A stretch of DNA of 64,000 nucleotides from WHSW01 sp963821345 (GTDB taxonomy: Bacteria > Actinomycetota > Thermoleophilia > Solirubrobacterales > 70-9). A program made the position numbers and the translations under genes. Location of the stretch: NCBI GenBank assembly GCA_963821345.1, contig CAWGDM010000003.1, forward strand, positions 62,001-126,000, read 5' to 3'. A model generated the notes under the pieces. It was not told the DNA's origin, searched no databases, and saw only the letters and a program-made list of their open reading frames with translations. Positions within the stretch are counted from its first letter, which is position 1; each line of letters starts with the position of its first letter. Below are positions 16,290-25,679 of the stretch, piece after piece.

Positions 16290-17396
16290 GTGAGGCGCTT
16301 CTTGCTCGGACCGCAGGGCTGGCCGTACCTGCTGGTCCCGTTCATCCCCGCCGCGGTCGTGCTCGAGTTCGCCGATGCGCCGGCGGGCGCGATCTTCATC
16401 GTCGCCGCGCTCGGGATCATCCCGACCGCGGCGCTGATGGGGCTCGCGACCGAGGAGCTGGCCGCCCGAGCCGGCCCCGGGATCGGCGGCCTGCTGAACG
16501 TCACCTTCGGCAACGCGCCGGAGCTGATCATCGCCCTGTTCGCGCTCGGCGAGGGCCTACATGAGGTCGTCAAGGCCTCGATCGTCGGCTCGATCATCGG
16601 CAACATCCTGCTCGTGCTCGGGGCCTCGATGTTCGTCGGCGGGCTCGGGCGCGACCAGCAGCGCTTCAACCCACAGGCGGCGAGCGTCCAGGCCTCGATG
16701 CTGTTCCTGGCCGGGGCGGCAATGGTGATGCCGGCGATCTTCGAGCTGGTCGAGGGGCGCGGCCTACCGTCGCCGGCCGCCGAGATCGTCGACTACGGCT
16801 CAACCGTCGAGCACCTCTCGATCGCCGTCGCCTTGGTCCTGATCGGCACCTACCTCGCCGGGCTGCTGTTCTCGCTGCGCACGCACCGCGACCTCTTCAA
16901 CCCGCCCTACGCCGAGGAGCACGAGGAGGGCTTTGGCTGGAGCGTGCGGCGCTCGGTGCTCGCCCTGCTGATCGCCGGGGTCGCGGTCGGTCTGATGTCG
17001 GAGATCCTGGTCGGCTCGATCTCCGAGGCGTCGGAGGCAATCGGCCTGTCCGAGTTCTTCATCGGCGTGATCGTGGTCGCAATCGTCGGCAACGCGGCCG
17101 AGCACTGGGTCGCGGTTCTGGTCGCGCGCAAGGACAAGATGGATCTGGCGGTCAACATCGCGATCGGCTCCAGCGCCCAGATCGCCCTGTTCGTCGCCCC
17201 GGCGCTGGTGCTTGCATCGCTGGTCATCGGCCCCGGGCCGATGCCGCTGGTCTTCAACGGGTTCGAGCTCGGCGCGGTCCTGTTCGCGATCCTGATCGCC
17301 AACGTCGCCACCCGCGACGGGACCTCGAACTGGTTCGAGGGCGTGCAGCTGCTCGGCCTCTACGGGATCCTCGGGATCGCCTTCTTCTACGCCTAG
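16290..17396 (+). CDS. Calcium/proton exchanger (Cax type)
   Basis: The protein has 368 residues and about eleven transmembrane helices arranged as two inverted halves. Each half carries the cation-binding alpha repeat: GNAPELI near residue 71 and GNAAEHW near residue 269. These are the signatures of the CaCA superfamily Cax branch, which exports Ca2+ in exchange for H+. The GTG at 16290 is preceded by TAGGCT (16278-16283) with a 6-nt gap, a textbook example of the leaderless pattern in this window. The gene is convergent with the peroxiredoxin. Confidence 0.9.
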   Translation: MRRFLLGPQGWPYLLVPFIPAAVVLEFADAPAGAIFIVAALGIIPTAALMGLATEELAARAGPGIGGLLNVTFGNAPELIIALFALGEGLHEVVKASIVGSIIGNILLVLGASMFVGGLGRDQQRFNPQAASVQASMLFLAGAAMVMPAIFELVEGRGLPSPAAEIVDYGSTVEHLSIAVALVLIGTYLAGLLFSLRTHRDLFNPPYAEEHEEGFGWSVRRSVLALLIAGVAVGLMSEILVGSISEASEAIGLSEFFIGVIVVAIVGNAAEHWVAVLVARKDKMDLAVNIAIGSSAQIALFVAPALVLASLVIGPGPMPLVFNGFELGAVLFAILIANVATRDGTSNWFEGVQLLGLYGILGIAFFYA

Positions 17397-17403
17397 CGGC
17401 GGC

Positions 17404-17862
17404 TTAGGCCGCGAGCAGCTTCAGGACCTCGTCGTCGTGCGTCTTCGGCGACGCCTTCGGGATCACATGCGCGATCGCGCCGTCGGCGCCGATGATGAAG
17501 GTCGCGCGCTGGACGCCCATGTACTTCTTGCCGTACATCGACTTCTCGACCCAGGTCCCATATCGCTCGGCGACCGCGTGGTCGGGGTCGGCGAGCAGGG
17601 TGAAGTCGAGGTCGAACTTGTCGGCGAACCTCTTCACCGCCGCGACCTCGTCGGGCGACACGCCGAGCACCCGCACCCCGGCGGCCGCGTAGTCGGCGCG
17701 GCGGTCTCGTATCCCGCAGGCCTGGGTCGTGCAGCCGGGTGTGTCGGCGCGCGGGTAGAAGTAGAGGACGACGGTCTCGCCGCGCAGGTCGGAGAGCGTC
17801 ACCGGCTCGCCGTTCTGGTCGTCGAGGGTGAAGTCGGGAGCGGTGTCGCCGGGCTCGAGCAC
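17404..17862 (-). CDS. bcp: Thiol peroxidase, BCP/PrxQ type
   Basis: This is a 152-residue peroxiredoxin. The peroxidatic Cys is in DTPGCTTQAC and the resolving Cys is five residues later, the atypical 2-Cys PrxQ pattern. It reduces hydroperoxides with thioredoxin as electron donor in the cytoplasm. The length is normal. The start is GTG 17862. TAGATT on the minus strand (17876-17871) lies 8 nt upstream, and its TAG is also the stop codon of the upstream GNAT gene. The gene therefore probably has its own leaderless transcript in addition to readthrough from the upstream cluster. Confidence 0.93.
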   Translation of the reverse strand: MLEPGDTAPDFTLDDQNGEPVTLSDLRGETVVLYFYPRADTPGCTTQACGIRDRRADYAAAGVRVLGVSPDEVAAVKRFADKFDLDFTLLADPDHAVAERYGTWVEKSMYGKKYMGVQRATFIIGADGAIAHVIPKASPKTHDDEVLKLLAA

Positions 17863-17873
17863 GGCCCGGGAAT

Positions 17874-18458
17874 CTATCCGGCTCCGAGGCGTAGCCGAGG
17901 GTGCGCCGCCGTTGAGGCGCCTTTCTCGAGTTCGTAGAGCAGGTGGGGCAGGCCGGCGCGCTCGAACTCGCGCACGTAGCTCATCCCGAGCTTCTCCATC
18001 ACCCGCCGCGAGCGCTCGTTGTCGGTGAGCGTGAACGAGACGATCCGTTCAAGGCCGACGCGCTCGAAGCCCCAGTCGATGGCGATCCGGCCGGCCTCCG
18101 GCGCGAAGCCGTCGCCCCAGCGGCTCGGGGTGATCGACCAGCCGACCTCGACCACCGGCTCGCCGTCGACCAGGTCGCGGTTGAGGCCGGCGTAGCCGAC
18201 CAGATCCCCGCTGGAGCGCTCGCGCCACCACCACAGACAGCAGCCGAACTCGATCGCCTGGGCGCGCTGGGTGCGCAGCATGCGCTCCGGGTCACGCGGC
18301 CCGCCGCCGTGCCAGGGCCTGACCCGCGGGTCGGCGAAGTGGGCGATCGCGAACTCGCCGTGGCGCGCGACGTCGGGGAGCTCCGCGTCGAGGCGCTCGC
18401 TGCGCGGCGCACTGCGAGGCGTGGCCGAGCCGCGCCGCCGTTGAGGAGCCTGATTCAG
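17874..18458 (-). CDS. GNAT N-acetyltransferase bounded by repeat DNA at both ends; likely CTG start
   Basis: The core (GWSITPSRWGDGFAPEAGR, then ERIVSFTLTDNERSRRVMEKL) is a RimJ-like GNAT acetyltransferase with the acetyl-CoA loop region and the terminal GM.Y strand. No ATG, GTG or TTG lies in frame before an internal Met at 18281, which would cut off the first strand and helix. A CTG at 18458 overlaps the upstream cupin stop in a CTGA quartet, matching the GTGA overlap one gene earlier, and is the best start. Both the first ~15 codons and the last ~14 codons (GASTAAHPRLRLG) are encoded by copies of the dispersed 43-bp repeat. The substrate is unknown. Confidence 0.6.
   Translation of the reverse strand: MNQAPQRRRGSATPRSAPRSERLDAELPDVARHGEFAIAHFADPRVRPWHGGGPRDPERMLRTQRAQAIEFGCCLWWWRERSSGDLVGYAGLNRDLVDGEPVVEVGWSITPSRWGDGFAPEAGRIAIDWGFERVGLERIVSFTLTDNERSRRVMEKLGMSYVREFERAGLPHLLYELEKGASTAAHPRLRLGAG
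17885..17921 (+). repeat. Dispersed GC repeat, copy 1
   Basis: This partial copy ends in the full core CGCCGCCGTTGAGGCGCC. It lies in the 3' end of the GNAT gene and is translated on the minus strand. The left half is shortened, and GT replaces CC inside GAGCC. Confidence 0.75.
18414..18450 (+). repeat. Dispersed GC repeat, copy 2
   Basis: This copy reads into GAGCCGCGCCGCCGTTGAG, with one change near the end (GAGCC for GCGCC). It forms the 5' end of the GNAT gene, immediately after the cupin stop. Confidence 0.75.
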
Positions 18459-18844
18459 TTGGGCCAGAAGTCTTCCTGCTGCTCGGTCGGCGGCTCGTCG
18501 AGCCGGGTCGAGAAGATCAGCAGCTCGGCGTCGGCTCCGGTGTCGTTGTGGACCGAGTAGAAGTCGTCGCCGCTCATCCGCACGGCGGTCTGTGGGCCGG
18601 CCTCGAAGACCTCGTCGCCGACCTTGAAGGTGAGCGTCCCGGAGATCACGAAATAGACCTCCTCCTGGCCCGGATGGCGGTGGCCGTAGCTGCCCCGCCC
18701 GCCGGTGTCCGGCGGCATCGTCCGCCACGAGAACGAGACCTGTTCGGTGCCGAGCGCCGCCGAGTAGTGGCGCATCTCGCCGAAGCCCGGGTACTCGGCC
18801 ATGAAGTCGACGGCGTCCTCGCGCTTGGCGATCGAGTAGCTCAC
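18455..18844 (-). CDS. Cupin-domain protein
   Basis: The 129-residue small beta-barrel protein contains the cupin motif 1 pattern with YGHRHPGQEEVYFVISG (metal-ligand His, His, Glu) and motif 2 near VHNDTGADAEL. Such single-domain cupins bind a metal and may be enzymes or sensors. The role here is not predictable. Its GTG start at 18844 overlaps the stop of the upstream acidic protein gene (GTGA, 18841-18844), and its own stop overlaps the probable GNAT CTG start. The four genes 17.9-19.2 kb therefore form a tightly coupled operon. Confidence 0.82.
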   Translation of the reverse strand: MSYSIAKREDAVDFMAEYPGFGEMRHYSAALGTEQVSFSWRTMPPDTGGRGSYGHRHPGQEEVYFVISGTLTFKVGDEVFEAGPQTAVRMSGDDFYSVHNDTGADAELLIFSTRLDEPPTEQQEDFWPN

Positions 18845-19194
18845 GTTTCGTCCTCGCCCTCGTCGAAGTCCGGATCGGGTTCCAGTTCCTCCTCTTCCTC
18901 GACCAGCTCGTCCGCGTCGGGCTCCAGCTCGGTCGCCTGGGCCGAGACCCCGACCGGGGCGTGGCGCATGCTCTGGAAGCGCTCCATCGCGGTGTCGAGG
19001 GCGTCGGAGTCGACCGGGACCTCGTCCGAGACGCGGACCCAGTCGGCGCCCTCGAAGGCCTCCATGTTGAACACCTCCTGATCGATCGAGGTCGAGTCGT
19101 CGACCACGACCACGACCTCGGTCTGCGGGTTGAAGTAGGTCCCGGGCCTGACCAGCAGGTCATCGAGGTCGACGACTGGATTCTCCTCGGTCAC
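18841..19194 (-). CDS. Acidic protein of unknown function
   Basis: The 117-residue very acidic protein ends in a run of Glu/Asp (LVEEEEELEPDPDFDEGEDE). The N-terminal half has VVDLDDLLVRPGTYFNPQTE and a hydrophobic VVVVVDDS strand, giving a small globular part and a disordered acidic tail. No family is recognised. The GTG at 19194 is preceded by TAGGCT on the minus strand with a 7-nt gap, so it is the leaderless first gene of the cupin/GNAT operon. Its stop overlaps the cupin start. Confidence 0.65.
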   Translation of the reverse strand: MTEENPVVDLDDLLVRPGTYFNPQTEVVVVVDDSTSIDQEVFNMEAFEGADWVRVSDEVPVDSDALDTAMERFQSMRHAPVGVSAQATELEPDADELVEEEEELEPDPDFDEGEDET

Positions 19195-19207
19195 GCCCCG
19201 AAGCCTA

Positions 19208-19681
19208 TTACTGGCCGAGGTTCTCGAGTTCGGCGAGCTGTCGCTCGACCTCGGCGTCGACGTCGAGCGGCTCCTTGCCCTGGCGGGCGCGGCGCTCGTT
19301 GCGGGCGACGACCAGCTGACGCACCTCCTCGCGCAGCGCCGGGTCGCCGCCGCTAGGTGCCTCCGGCTTCTCGGTCAGCAGCCGCTGCAGCTCGGCGTCG
19401 ACGTCCAACGGCTGCTCGCCGCGTGCCTGCTGGCGGTACGCCTTCGCCTCGAGCATCTGGCGCAACTCGTCCTCGCGCACGCCCGTGGCCTCGGCCTCGG
19501 CGCCGGAGTCGCGCATCCCCTGCGACAGGTCGGACTCAAACTCCACCGAGAGCCCGCCCTTGCCGATCGACTTGAATGCATTGCCGGCGTTGGCGATGAA
19601 GGCGATCGCCGCGATCGGGATCGTGACCAAGACGATGATCAGGATGACGTCACCGTTGGAGACCGCCGGTTCGAGCGCCAC
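19208..19681 (-). CDS. Membrane-anchored protein with a duplicated LDVDAE motif
   Basis: The protein has about 157 residues. One transmembrane helix (about residues 10-28) is followed by a cytoplasmic helical region containing two similar units: ARGEQPLDVDAELQRLL and RQGKEPLDVDAEVERQL, about 52 residues apart. This resembles small actinobacterial proteins with SHOCT-like tails, but I cannot name the family. Two adjacent GTG codons could start it. The second, at 19681, is chosen because TAGGCT lies exactly 6 nt upstream of it, against 3 nt for the first. It is divergent from the acyl-CoA dehydrogenase. Confidence 0.65.
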   Translation of the reverse strand: MALEPAVSNGDVILIIVLVTIPIAAIAFIANAGNAFKSIGKGGLSVEFESDLSQGMRDSGAEAEATGVREDELRQMLEAKAYRQQARGEQPLDVDAELQRLLTEKPEAPSGGDPALREEVRQLVVARNERRARQGKEPLDVDAEVERQLAELENLGQ

Positions 19682-19712
19682 CACTACAGCCTAGATCAGC
19701 TACGATTTTGCT

Positions 19713-19732
19713 GACTGACTGATCAGTCAGTC
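19713..19732. promoter_or_regulatory. Perfect 20-bp palindrome, probable TetR-type operator
   Basis: GACTGACTGATCAGTCAGTC is a perfect palindrome about 36 bases before the acyl-CoA dehydrogenase start, just after a -10-like TACGAT (19701-19706). A dimeric TetR-family repressor of fatty-acid genes is the obvious candidate binder. No TetR gene is in the window. Confidence 0.7.
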
Positions 19733-19767
19733 GATCTTTCCCCCGCACAGAAGGAGCACCTGGAACA

Positions 19768-20987
<1,220 letters not shown>

Positions 20988-20991
<4 letters not shown>

Positions 20992-21239
20992 GCGCGGCGG
21001 TTGGGGCTCACGGCGATCATCGCCCCGACCACCGTCAGCATGATGAAGCCGAGGACGATCGCCCGCGCCCAACCGTCGATAAGGGCGACGCTCGCGTAGC
21101 CGAGCAGGCCGATGATCGCGACGCCGGTCACCGTGTAGACGGTAAGCGCGCGGCCGCTGCGAACCTGGACGCCGGTGGTCGCGACGCTGAGCTCAGCGCG
21201 CTCGTACTGGGCGCGCTGGTTGACGGTCATGTTCGCCAT
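20988..21239 (-). CDS. Small two-helix membrane protein
   Basis: This 83-residue protein has an N-terminal soluble part of about 30 residues and two transmembrane helices (about 33-52 and 58-76). The start ATG is supported by GAGGAGAGA directly upstream on the minus strand, one of the few good Shine-Dalgarno sites here. It overlaps the convergent acyl-CoA dehydrogenase by four bases. No family or function is recognised. Confidence 0.65.
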
Positions 21240-21345
21240 TGATCTCTCCTCGTGGCAGCTGGAACTAACTCAACCTAAACCCGCGCCCCGCCCGCGTCAG
21301 TGAGCCTGGTCACGCACGCAATACGCCTCTAGGTAGGCTCGCGCG

Positions 21346-21807
21346 ATGGCCGAGCGCCGTCGCAAGCCGGTCGCGGACGCGGTCGCCGAGGCGGCCCGCT
21401 CGGCGCGCGAGCGCGGGGCGGAGGCGCCGCGCGGTCGCCGCGGGGGCCGTTCGATGGACGTCTTCGGCGGCGAGATCCGCCGTCGCGACCTGTTCCCGCT
21501 GCTGGTCCTGCACCTGTGCGAGGCCGAGCCCCAGTACGGCAACCGGCTGATCGAGGAGATCGAGCGGATCACCGAGGGCGTGATCTCGGTCAACCCGAAC
21601 ACGATCTATCCGCTCCTGCGCCAGCTCGAGGCCGACGGCAAGATCAAGGGCAGCTGGGAGCATCCCGACCGGCGCACCCGCCGCTACTACTCGATCACTG
21701 CCGCCGGGCGCCGCGAGCGCGCCCGCCTGCAGGCCGAGCTGGAGCCGTTCCTGGACTCGGTGATCCGCTCGGTGAGCCTGATCAAGCGCGAGCTCTACGG
21801 CGAGTAG
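21346..21807 (+). CDS. PadR-family transcriptional regulator
   Basis: The protein is 153 residues. After a basic, low-complexity N-terminal ~40 residues comes a PadR winged helix: RDLFPLLVLHLCEAEPQYGN, the NTIYPLLRQLEADGKI recognition region and RRYYSITAAGR wing. A C-terminal helix follows for dimerisation. PadR proteins are usually repressors of neighbouring membrane or stress genes and often of themselves. TAGGCT at 21334-21339 lies 6 nt before the ATG. The last 13 bases overlap the convergent secreted-protein gene. Confidence 0.9.
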   Translation: MAERRRKPVADAVAEAARSARERGAEAPRGRRGGRSMDVFGGEIRRRDLFPLLVLHLCEAEPQYGNRLIEEIERITEGVISVNPNTIYPLLRQLEADGKIKGSWEHPDRRTRRYYSITAAGRRERARLQAELEPFLDSVIRSVSLIKRELYGE

Positions 21808-22919
21808 CGCCGCACCTCGAGCCGTCCGCCGCGCAACCGCAGGCGCGCTCCGTGCTCGCGGCCGACCCGCTTCTGCTTCGTGCGGATGACCAGGTTGACG
21901 AACAGCGGCGTCGGCCCGCCGGAGCCGCCGGCGACGTCGTGGCGCACCTTGACCACCCCGACCTTGCGGGTCGCGCACGGCGACTGCGCGGGGGTGCAGT
22001 TGGTGCCGTTGGTGGGGCTGATCATCCCGTGCTGCCAGACCGAGCGGCGCACCAGCCGGGTCGGGCTCGCCGCCTGCGGCCCGCGGGCGACGACCAGCTC
22101 GCCGCCGACCAGCGCGTTGTAGCCCAGATGGCGGACGTCCGAGCGGATCGAGGCGGTGACCGCGAGAACGTCGCCGCGCTCGAGGCCTTCGACCTTCTGT
22201 GAGAGCACCACCTTGCGCCTGGGCCGCAGGCGCAGCGAGTTGCGGCGCAGGTTGTGGGTCGTCAACCGCTCGGCGGTCTCCCCGGGCGCCAGCCGGATCG
22301 CCCCCAGCCGGCCCTTGTTCTGGACGATTCGCCCATTCGGCTTGTTGGCGCCGATGATCATCCGCTCGCCGCCGCGCGCCTGCGGGCTCGAGGCCGAGAC
22401 GACGACGTTGGCGAAGCAGCGGTCGAGCCGGCAGGGGAAGTGGTCGCCGATCCGGGTCGTCTTATCGAAGACGACCGGACAGTGATGTTGGCGGTTGGGA
22501 AGCCGCTGGCGGCAGATCAGCGACCGTCGCGCGATCACCCGCGAGCGGGCGCTGGGCGAGGCGCGGTGCGCGATCTCCAGCGAGACCACCAGCTTCGGGT
22601 CGAAGTCGTACGGGCGCCCGGCACAGCGGGCCGAGGGCTTGTCGCAGTCGACCGTGACCTGGACCTCGGAGAGCAACTCGAGCCGGTCGCGGCGGCGCAG
22701 GCCCGCGAGCTTGCCGGGGCCGATCGAGAGCACCACCCGCGGTTTGGCCCGCGGGTGGCGGGTGATCGGGACGGTCTTGCGCAGCTCCGAGTCGACCCCG
22801 CTGCTGGCGGCGTCCACCGCGCTGCGGCCGGAGCGCGTCTGAGCGGAGGCCGGGAGCGCCGCGATCGCGGCCAGCGCTAGCACCAGAGCGGGTCCGAGAT
22901 GTCGGAGGCGGGCGGGCAA
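21795..22919 (-). CDS. Secreted protein of unknown function, third gene of FHA/kinase operon
   Basis: About 374 residues start at TTG 22919, 10 bases after the kinase stop. The N-terminus is a clear signal peptide (basic RLRH, hydrophobic LVLALAAIAAL, cleavage after ASA). GTG 22883 would shorten it and lose the basic region. The mature part is beta-rich, basic and contains many Cys, including CDKPSARCAG and FPCRLDRCF. No family is recognised. The position after a Ser/Thr kinase whose sensor domain is extracellular suggests a partner or ligand. That is inference only. Confidence 0.65.
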   Translation of the reverse strand: MPARLRHLGPALVLALAAIAALPASAQTRSGRSAVDAASSGVDSELRKTVPITRHPRAKPRVVLSIGPGKLAGLRRRDRLELLSEVQVTVDCDKPSARCAGRPYDFDPKLVVSLEIAHRASPSARSRVIARRSLICRQRLPNRQHHCPVVFDKTTRIGDHFPCRLDRCFANVVVSASSPQARGGERMIIGANKPNGRIVQNKGRLGAIRLAPGETAERLTTHNLRRNSLRLRPRRKVVLSQKVEGLERGDVLAVTASIRSDVRHLGYNALVGGELVVARGPQAASPTRLVRRSVWQHGMISPTNGTNCTPAQSPCATRKVGVVKVRHDVAGGSGGPTPLFVNLVIRTKQKRVGREHGARLRLRGGRLEVRRYSP

Positions 22920-22929
22920 GGACGGAGTT

Positions 22930-24825
22930 CTACGGGGTGATCTTGGTCGCCGTCGCGTCGGCCTCGCTGACGGCCCAGACCGCGTCGGTCGCCAGCGAGA
23001 CATCCGCCGGGTCGTTGCCGACCTCGACCGGGCCGCCGGCCGGCTCGCCGTTGGCCGGATCGATTCGCGCCACCGAGCCCTCGCCGCCGAGCGCCACCCA
23101 CACGTAGCCGAGCCCCGCCTTGATCCCGCGCGGCAGATCGCCGACCTCGATCGGATGACCCTGGACGTCGCCGGTCGCCGGGTCGATCTCGTAGACGGTC
23201 CCATTCAGGTTGGAGGTCACCCAGACCGAGCCCTCGCCGACCGCGATGTCGTTGGGAAGCTCGCCGACCGCGATCGAGCTGCCGACCCGCTCGGGACCGT
23301 CTGGGTCGATCCGCGAGACCGAGGCGGCACGGATGTTGGTCACCCAGACGTTGCCGTCGCCAGTCGCCAGGGCCCGCGGCTCGGTGCCCAGCGGCACGTT
23401 ACCCGCGGACACGTTGGCGTCGGGGTTGATCCGGACGACGCTCTGGGTGCCGGCCTCGGCGACCCAGACCCAGTGCTCGTCGACGGCGACGTCGGTGGGG
23501 TCGGCGCCGTCTCCGAGCGGGATCTCGCGCGGCTCGACGCCCTCGATCGGGTCGAGGCGATAGAGCGCGTCGGCGCGCTTGCTGATCGCCCAGACCGAGC
23601 CGAAGCCGACCGCGAGCGAGACCGGCGCCGGGACCGCGACCTCGAACGCGACCTGGTTGGTGACCTGGTCGATCGCGTCGACCTCGTCGCCGTCGCGGGA
23701 GGCGACCCAGACGCGCTCCGGGCCGACGGCGATCGCGGTCGGCCCCCTGCCGACGGCGATCGGTGCCCCGGCGGTCAGCGGCGGGGCCTGCTCGTCGCCG
23801 CCACCGCCGAGCAGCGCGATGGCGACCGCGGCCAGGGCGCCGACCAGCACCAGGCCCGCGAGCGCCCACGGCCAGCGGCGGCGCCCGGACGGCGGGGGCG
23901 GGACCGGCTCGGCATCGACGGTGCTGGGTGGGGGCGCGGCAGCGGGAACGCCGAGCGGCAGCGTCCGCTCGCCGTCGAGGACCGCGTCGAGCGCGCGTCC
24001 GAGCTCCCCGGCGCTCTGGAAGCGCTGCTCGGGGTCGACCGCCATCGCGCGCGCGACCAGCGGGTCGAACCGCATCGAGAGCTCGGGCCGCACGTCAGAG
24101 GGCCGCGGCCGTGGGGCATTCGCGTGCGCGAACAGGGTCGCGAGCTCGTTGTCGCGCGGGAACGGCGCGCTGCCGGTGAGCGTGTAGAAGAGGACCGCGC
24201 CGAGCGCGTAGATGTCGGCCCGGTGGTCGACGGCGTCGCCGGCGATCTGCTCCGGGGCGACGAAGTCCGCGGTCCCGACCAGCTCCCCGGTGCCGGTCAC
24301 GGTCTGCCCACCGCTGGTCGTGCGGCTGATCCCGAAGTCGGTCAAGTACACGCGTCCCTCGTCCTCGCCGCCGCCGACGAGCACGTTGGCGGGCTTCACG
24401 TCGCGATGGATGAGGCCGGCCGCATGCGCCGCGTCGAGCCCGCCGGCGACCGCGCCGACGACTCCGGCGGCCTCGGTCGGCTCGAGCGGACCGTCGACGA
24501 CGACCTGCTGGCGCAGGTCGCGGCCCTCTACCAGCCGCATCGCCAGGAACAGGTGACCGTCCTCCTCGCCCGCCTGGTGGACGGGGATCACGTTCGGGTG
24601 CTCGATCGAGGCGGCCAGGCGCGACTCGCGCCGGAAGCGCTCGCGAAAGCGGGCGTCGGCCGACAGCCCGGGGGCGAGCACCTTGAGCGCGCGCAGCCGA
24701 TCGAGCGCGAGGTTGCGGGCCCGGTAGACGACCCCCATGCCGCCCTCGCCGATCACCGCCTCGATCCGGTGCCCGGCGAATTCGGCGCCGATCGCCGGGC
24801 CGGCGGACCCGCTGCCGTCTGCCAT
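22930..24825 (-). CDS. PknB-like Ser/Thr kinase with extracellular beta-propeller
   Basis: The 631-residue kinase domain is at about 15-280: GEGGMG (26-31), Lys48, HRDVKPAN (140-147), DFG (163-165) and APE (190-192), all intact. A Pro-rich linker and one transmembrane helix (about 325-347) follow. The outer part is a beta-propeller of about six YVTN/NHL-like blades repeating GxxPxxIAVGxGSVWVT...V.RIDP. Such receptors phosphorylate cytoplasmic targets on an outside signal. The start ATG overlaps the stop of the FHA-HTH gene (TGATG), so the two are coupled. The FHA protein is the obvious substrate or phospho-reader. Confidence 0.92.
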   Translation of the reverse strand: MADGSGSAGPAIGAEFAGHRIEAVIGEGGMGVVYRARNLALDRLRALKVLAPGLSADARFRERFRRESRLAASIEHPNVIPVHQAGEEDGHLFLAMRLVEGRDLRQQVVVDGPLEPTEAAGVVGAVAGGLDAAHAAGLIHRDVKPANVLVGGGEDEGRVYLTDFGISRTTSGGQTVTGTGELVGTADFVAPEQIAGDAVDHRADIYALGAVLFYTLTGSAPFPRDNELATLFAHANAPRPRPSDVRPELSMRFDPLVARAMAVDPEQRFQSAGELGRALDAVLDGERTLPLGVPAAAPPPSTVDAEPVPPPPSGRRRWPWALAGLVLVGALAAVAIALLGGGGDEQAPPLTAGAPIAVGRGPTAIAVGPERVWVASRDGDEVDAIDQVTNQVAFEVAVPAPVSLAVGFGSVWAISKRADALYRLDPIEGVEPREIPLGDGADPTDVAVDEHWVWVAEAGTQSVVRINPDANVSAGNVPLGTEPRALATGDGNVWVTNIRAASVSRIDPDGPERVGSSIAVGELPNDIAVGEGSVWVTSNLNGTVYEIDPATGDVQGHPIEVGDLPRGIKAGLGYVWVALGGEGSVARIDPANGEPAGGPVEVGNDPADVSLATDAVWAVSEADATATKITP

Positions 24826-25508
24826 CAGTCGCCGAGGTCGCGGACCGAGATCACACCGTTTCGCAACGCCAGCTCGACCAGCCGCACGCGCTTTTGGTTC
24901 TGCGGCAGGGCGCCGATCCCGAACTTCTCGAACAGCGCCCGCATGTGGCCCTTGACGGCGTCGACCGAGAGGAAGACCTCGTCGGCGACCTGTTGGTTGG
25001 TCGCCGGCGTCGCGTACTGGCTGCCATCGCGAAACGGCCTGCAGAGCGCGACCAGGATGCGGCGCTGGGTATCGCTCAGCTGCGGCAGCTCGGCCTTCTC
25101 GGGCGCGGCGGCCGTCGCCGAGCTCGCCGAGCGTTCCGGCGCGCGGAAGACGACCACCGTCGCCCCGAAGCGCAGCTCGTCGGCGTCGGCGAGCCGGCGC
25201 CGGCCGCCGACCCGGTCGCCGTTCAGGAACGAGCCGTTGCGCGAGAGCCCGTCGTCGGACACCGTCCACTCGCCACCGATCCGCTCGATCTCGGCGTGCA
25301 GGCGCGAGACCTGCTCGTCGGCCTCCAGGGCGATGTCGACCTCGGGCCCGCGGCCGACGGTGACCCGCTCGCGCCCCTGCTCCAGCGACAGGATCCGCTG
25401 GCCGTCCGGATCGCGCCAGAGCAGGAACGGCAGCCCGCGACGCTCGGCTTCGAGTCGCTGCGCGAGTTCAGCCGGGGTGGCCGAGTGGGCTGCGGCCGGA
25501 CTCTCCAT
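24825..25508 (-). CDS. FHA-domain protein with C-terminal winged helix
   Basis: The protein is 227 residues. An FHA domain lies at about 40-120 (VGRGPEVDI, SRLHAEI, LSRNGSFLNG), with the Arg and Ser that contact phosphothreonine in place. The C-terminal part, LSDTQRRILVALCRPF onward with TNQQVADEVFLSVDAVKGHM, looks like a LuxR/winged-helix DNA-binding domain. This makes it a candidate transcription factor directly controlled by phosphothreonine binding. TAAGTT lies 8 nt before the ATG, so it is the leaderless first gene of the operon with the kinase and secreted protein. Confidence 0.85.
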   Translation of the reverse strand: MESPAAAHSATPAELAQRLEAERRGLPFLLWRDPDGQRILSLEQGRERVTVGRGPEVDIALEADEQVSRLHAEIERIGGEWTVSDDGLSRNGSFLNGDRVGGRRRLADADELRFGATVVVFRAPERSASSATAAAPEKAELPQLSDTQRRILVALCRPFRDGSQYATPATNQQVADEVFLSVDAVKGHMRALFEKFGIGALPQNQKRVRLVELALRNGVISVRDLGD

Positions 25509-25679
25509 TGCGAGGCAACTTAGCCCTTCCCGCGGCCACGTTCACCCCTAGGTGGCGGAACCCGACACCTCGGTGCGCGCTGCTCACACCCAGTGCCCCT
25601 GGGAGCGGCGCCGCGCGGCGCCGAAGCTGGGACGGCAACGAGATCGACCCGCCGGCGCGGCGGGCGAAAGGAGTTAGCG

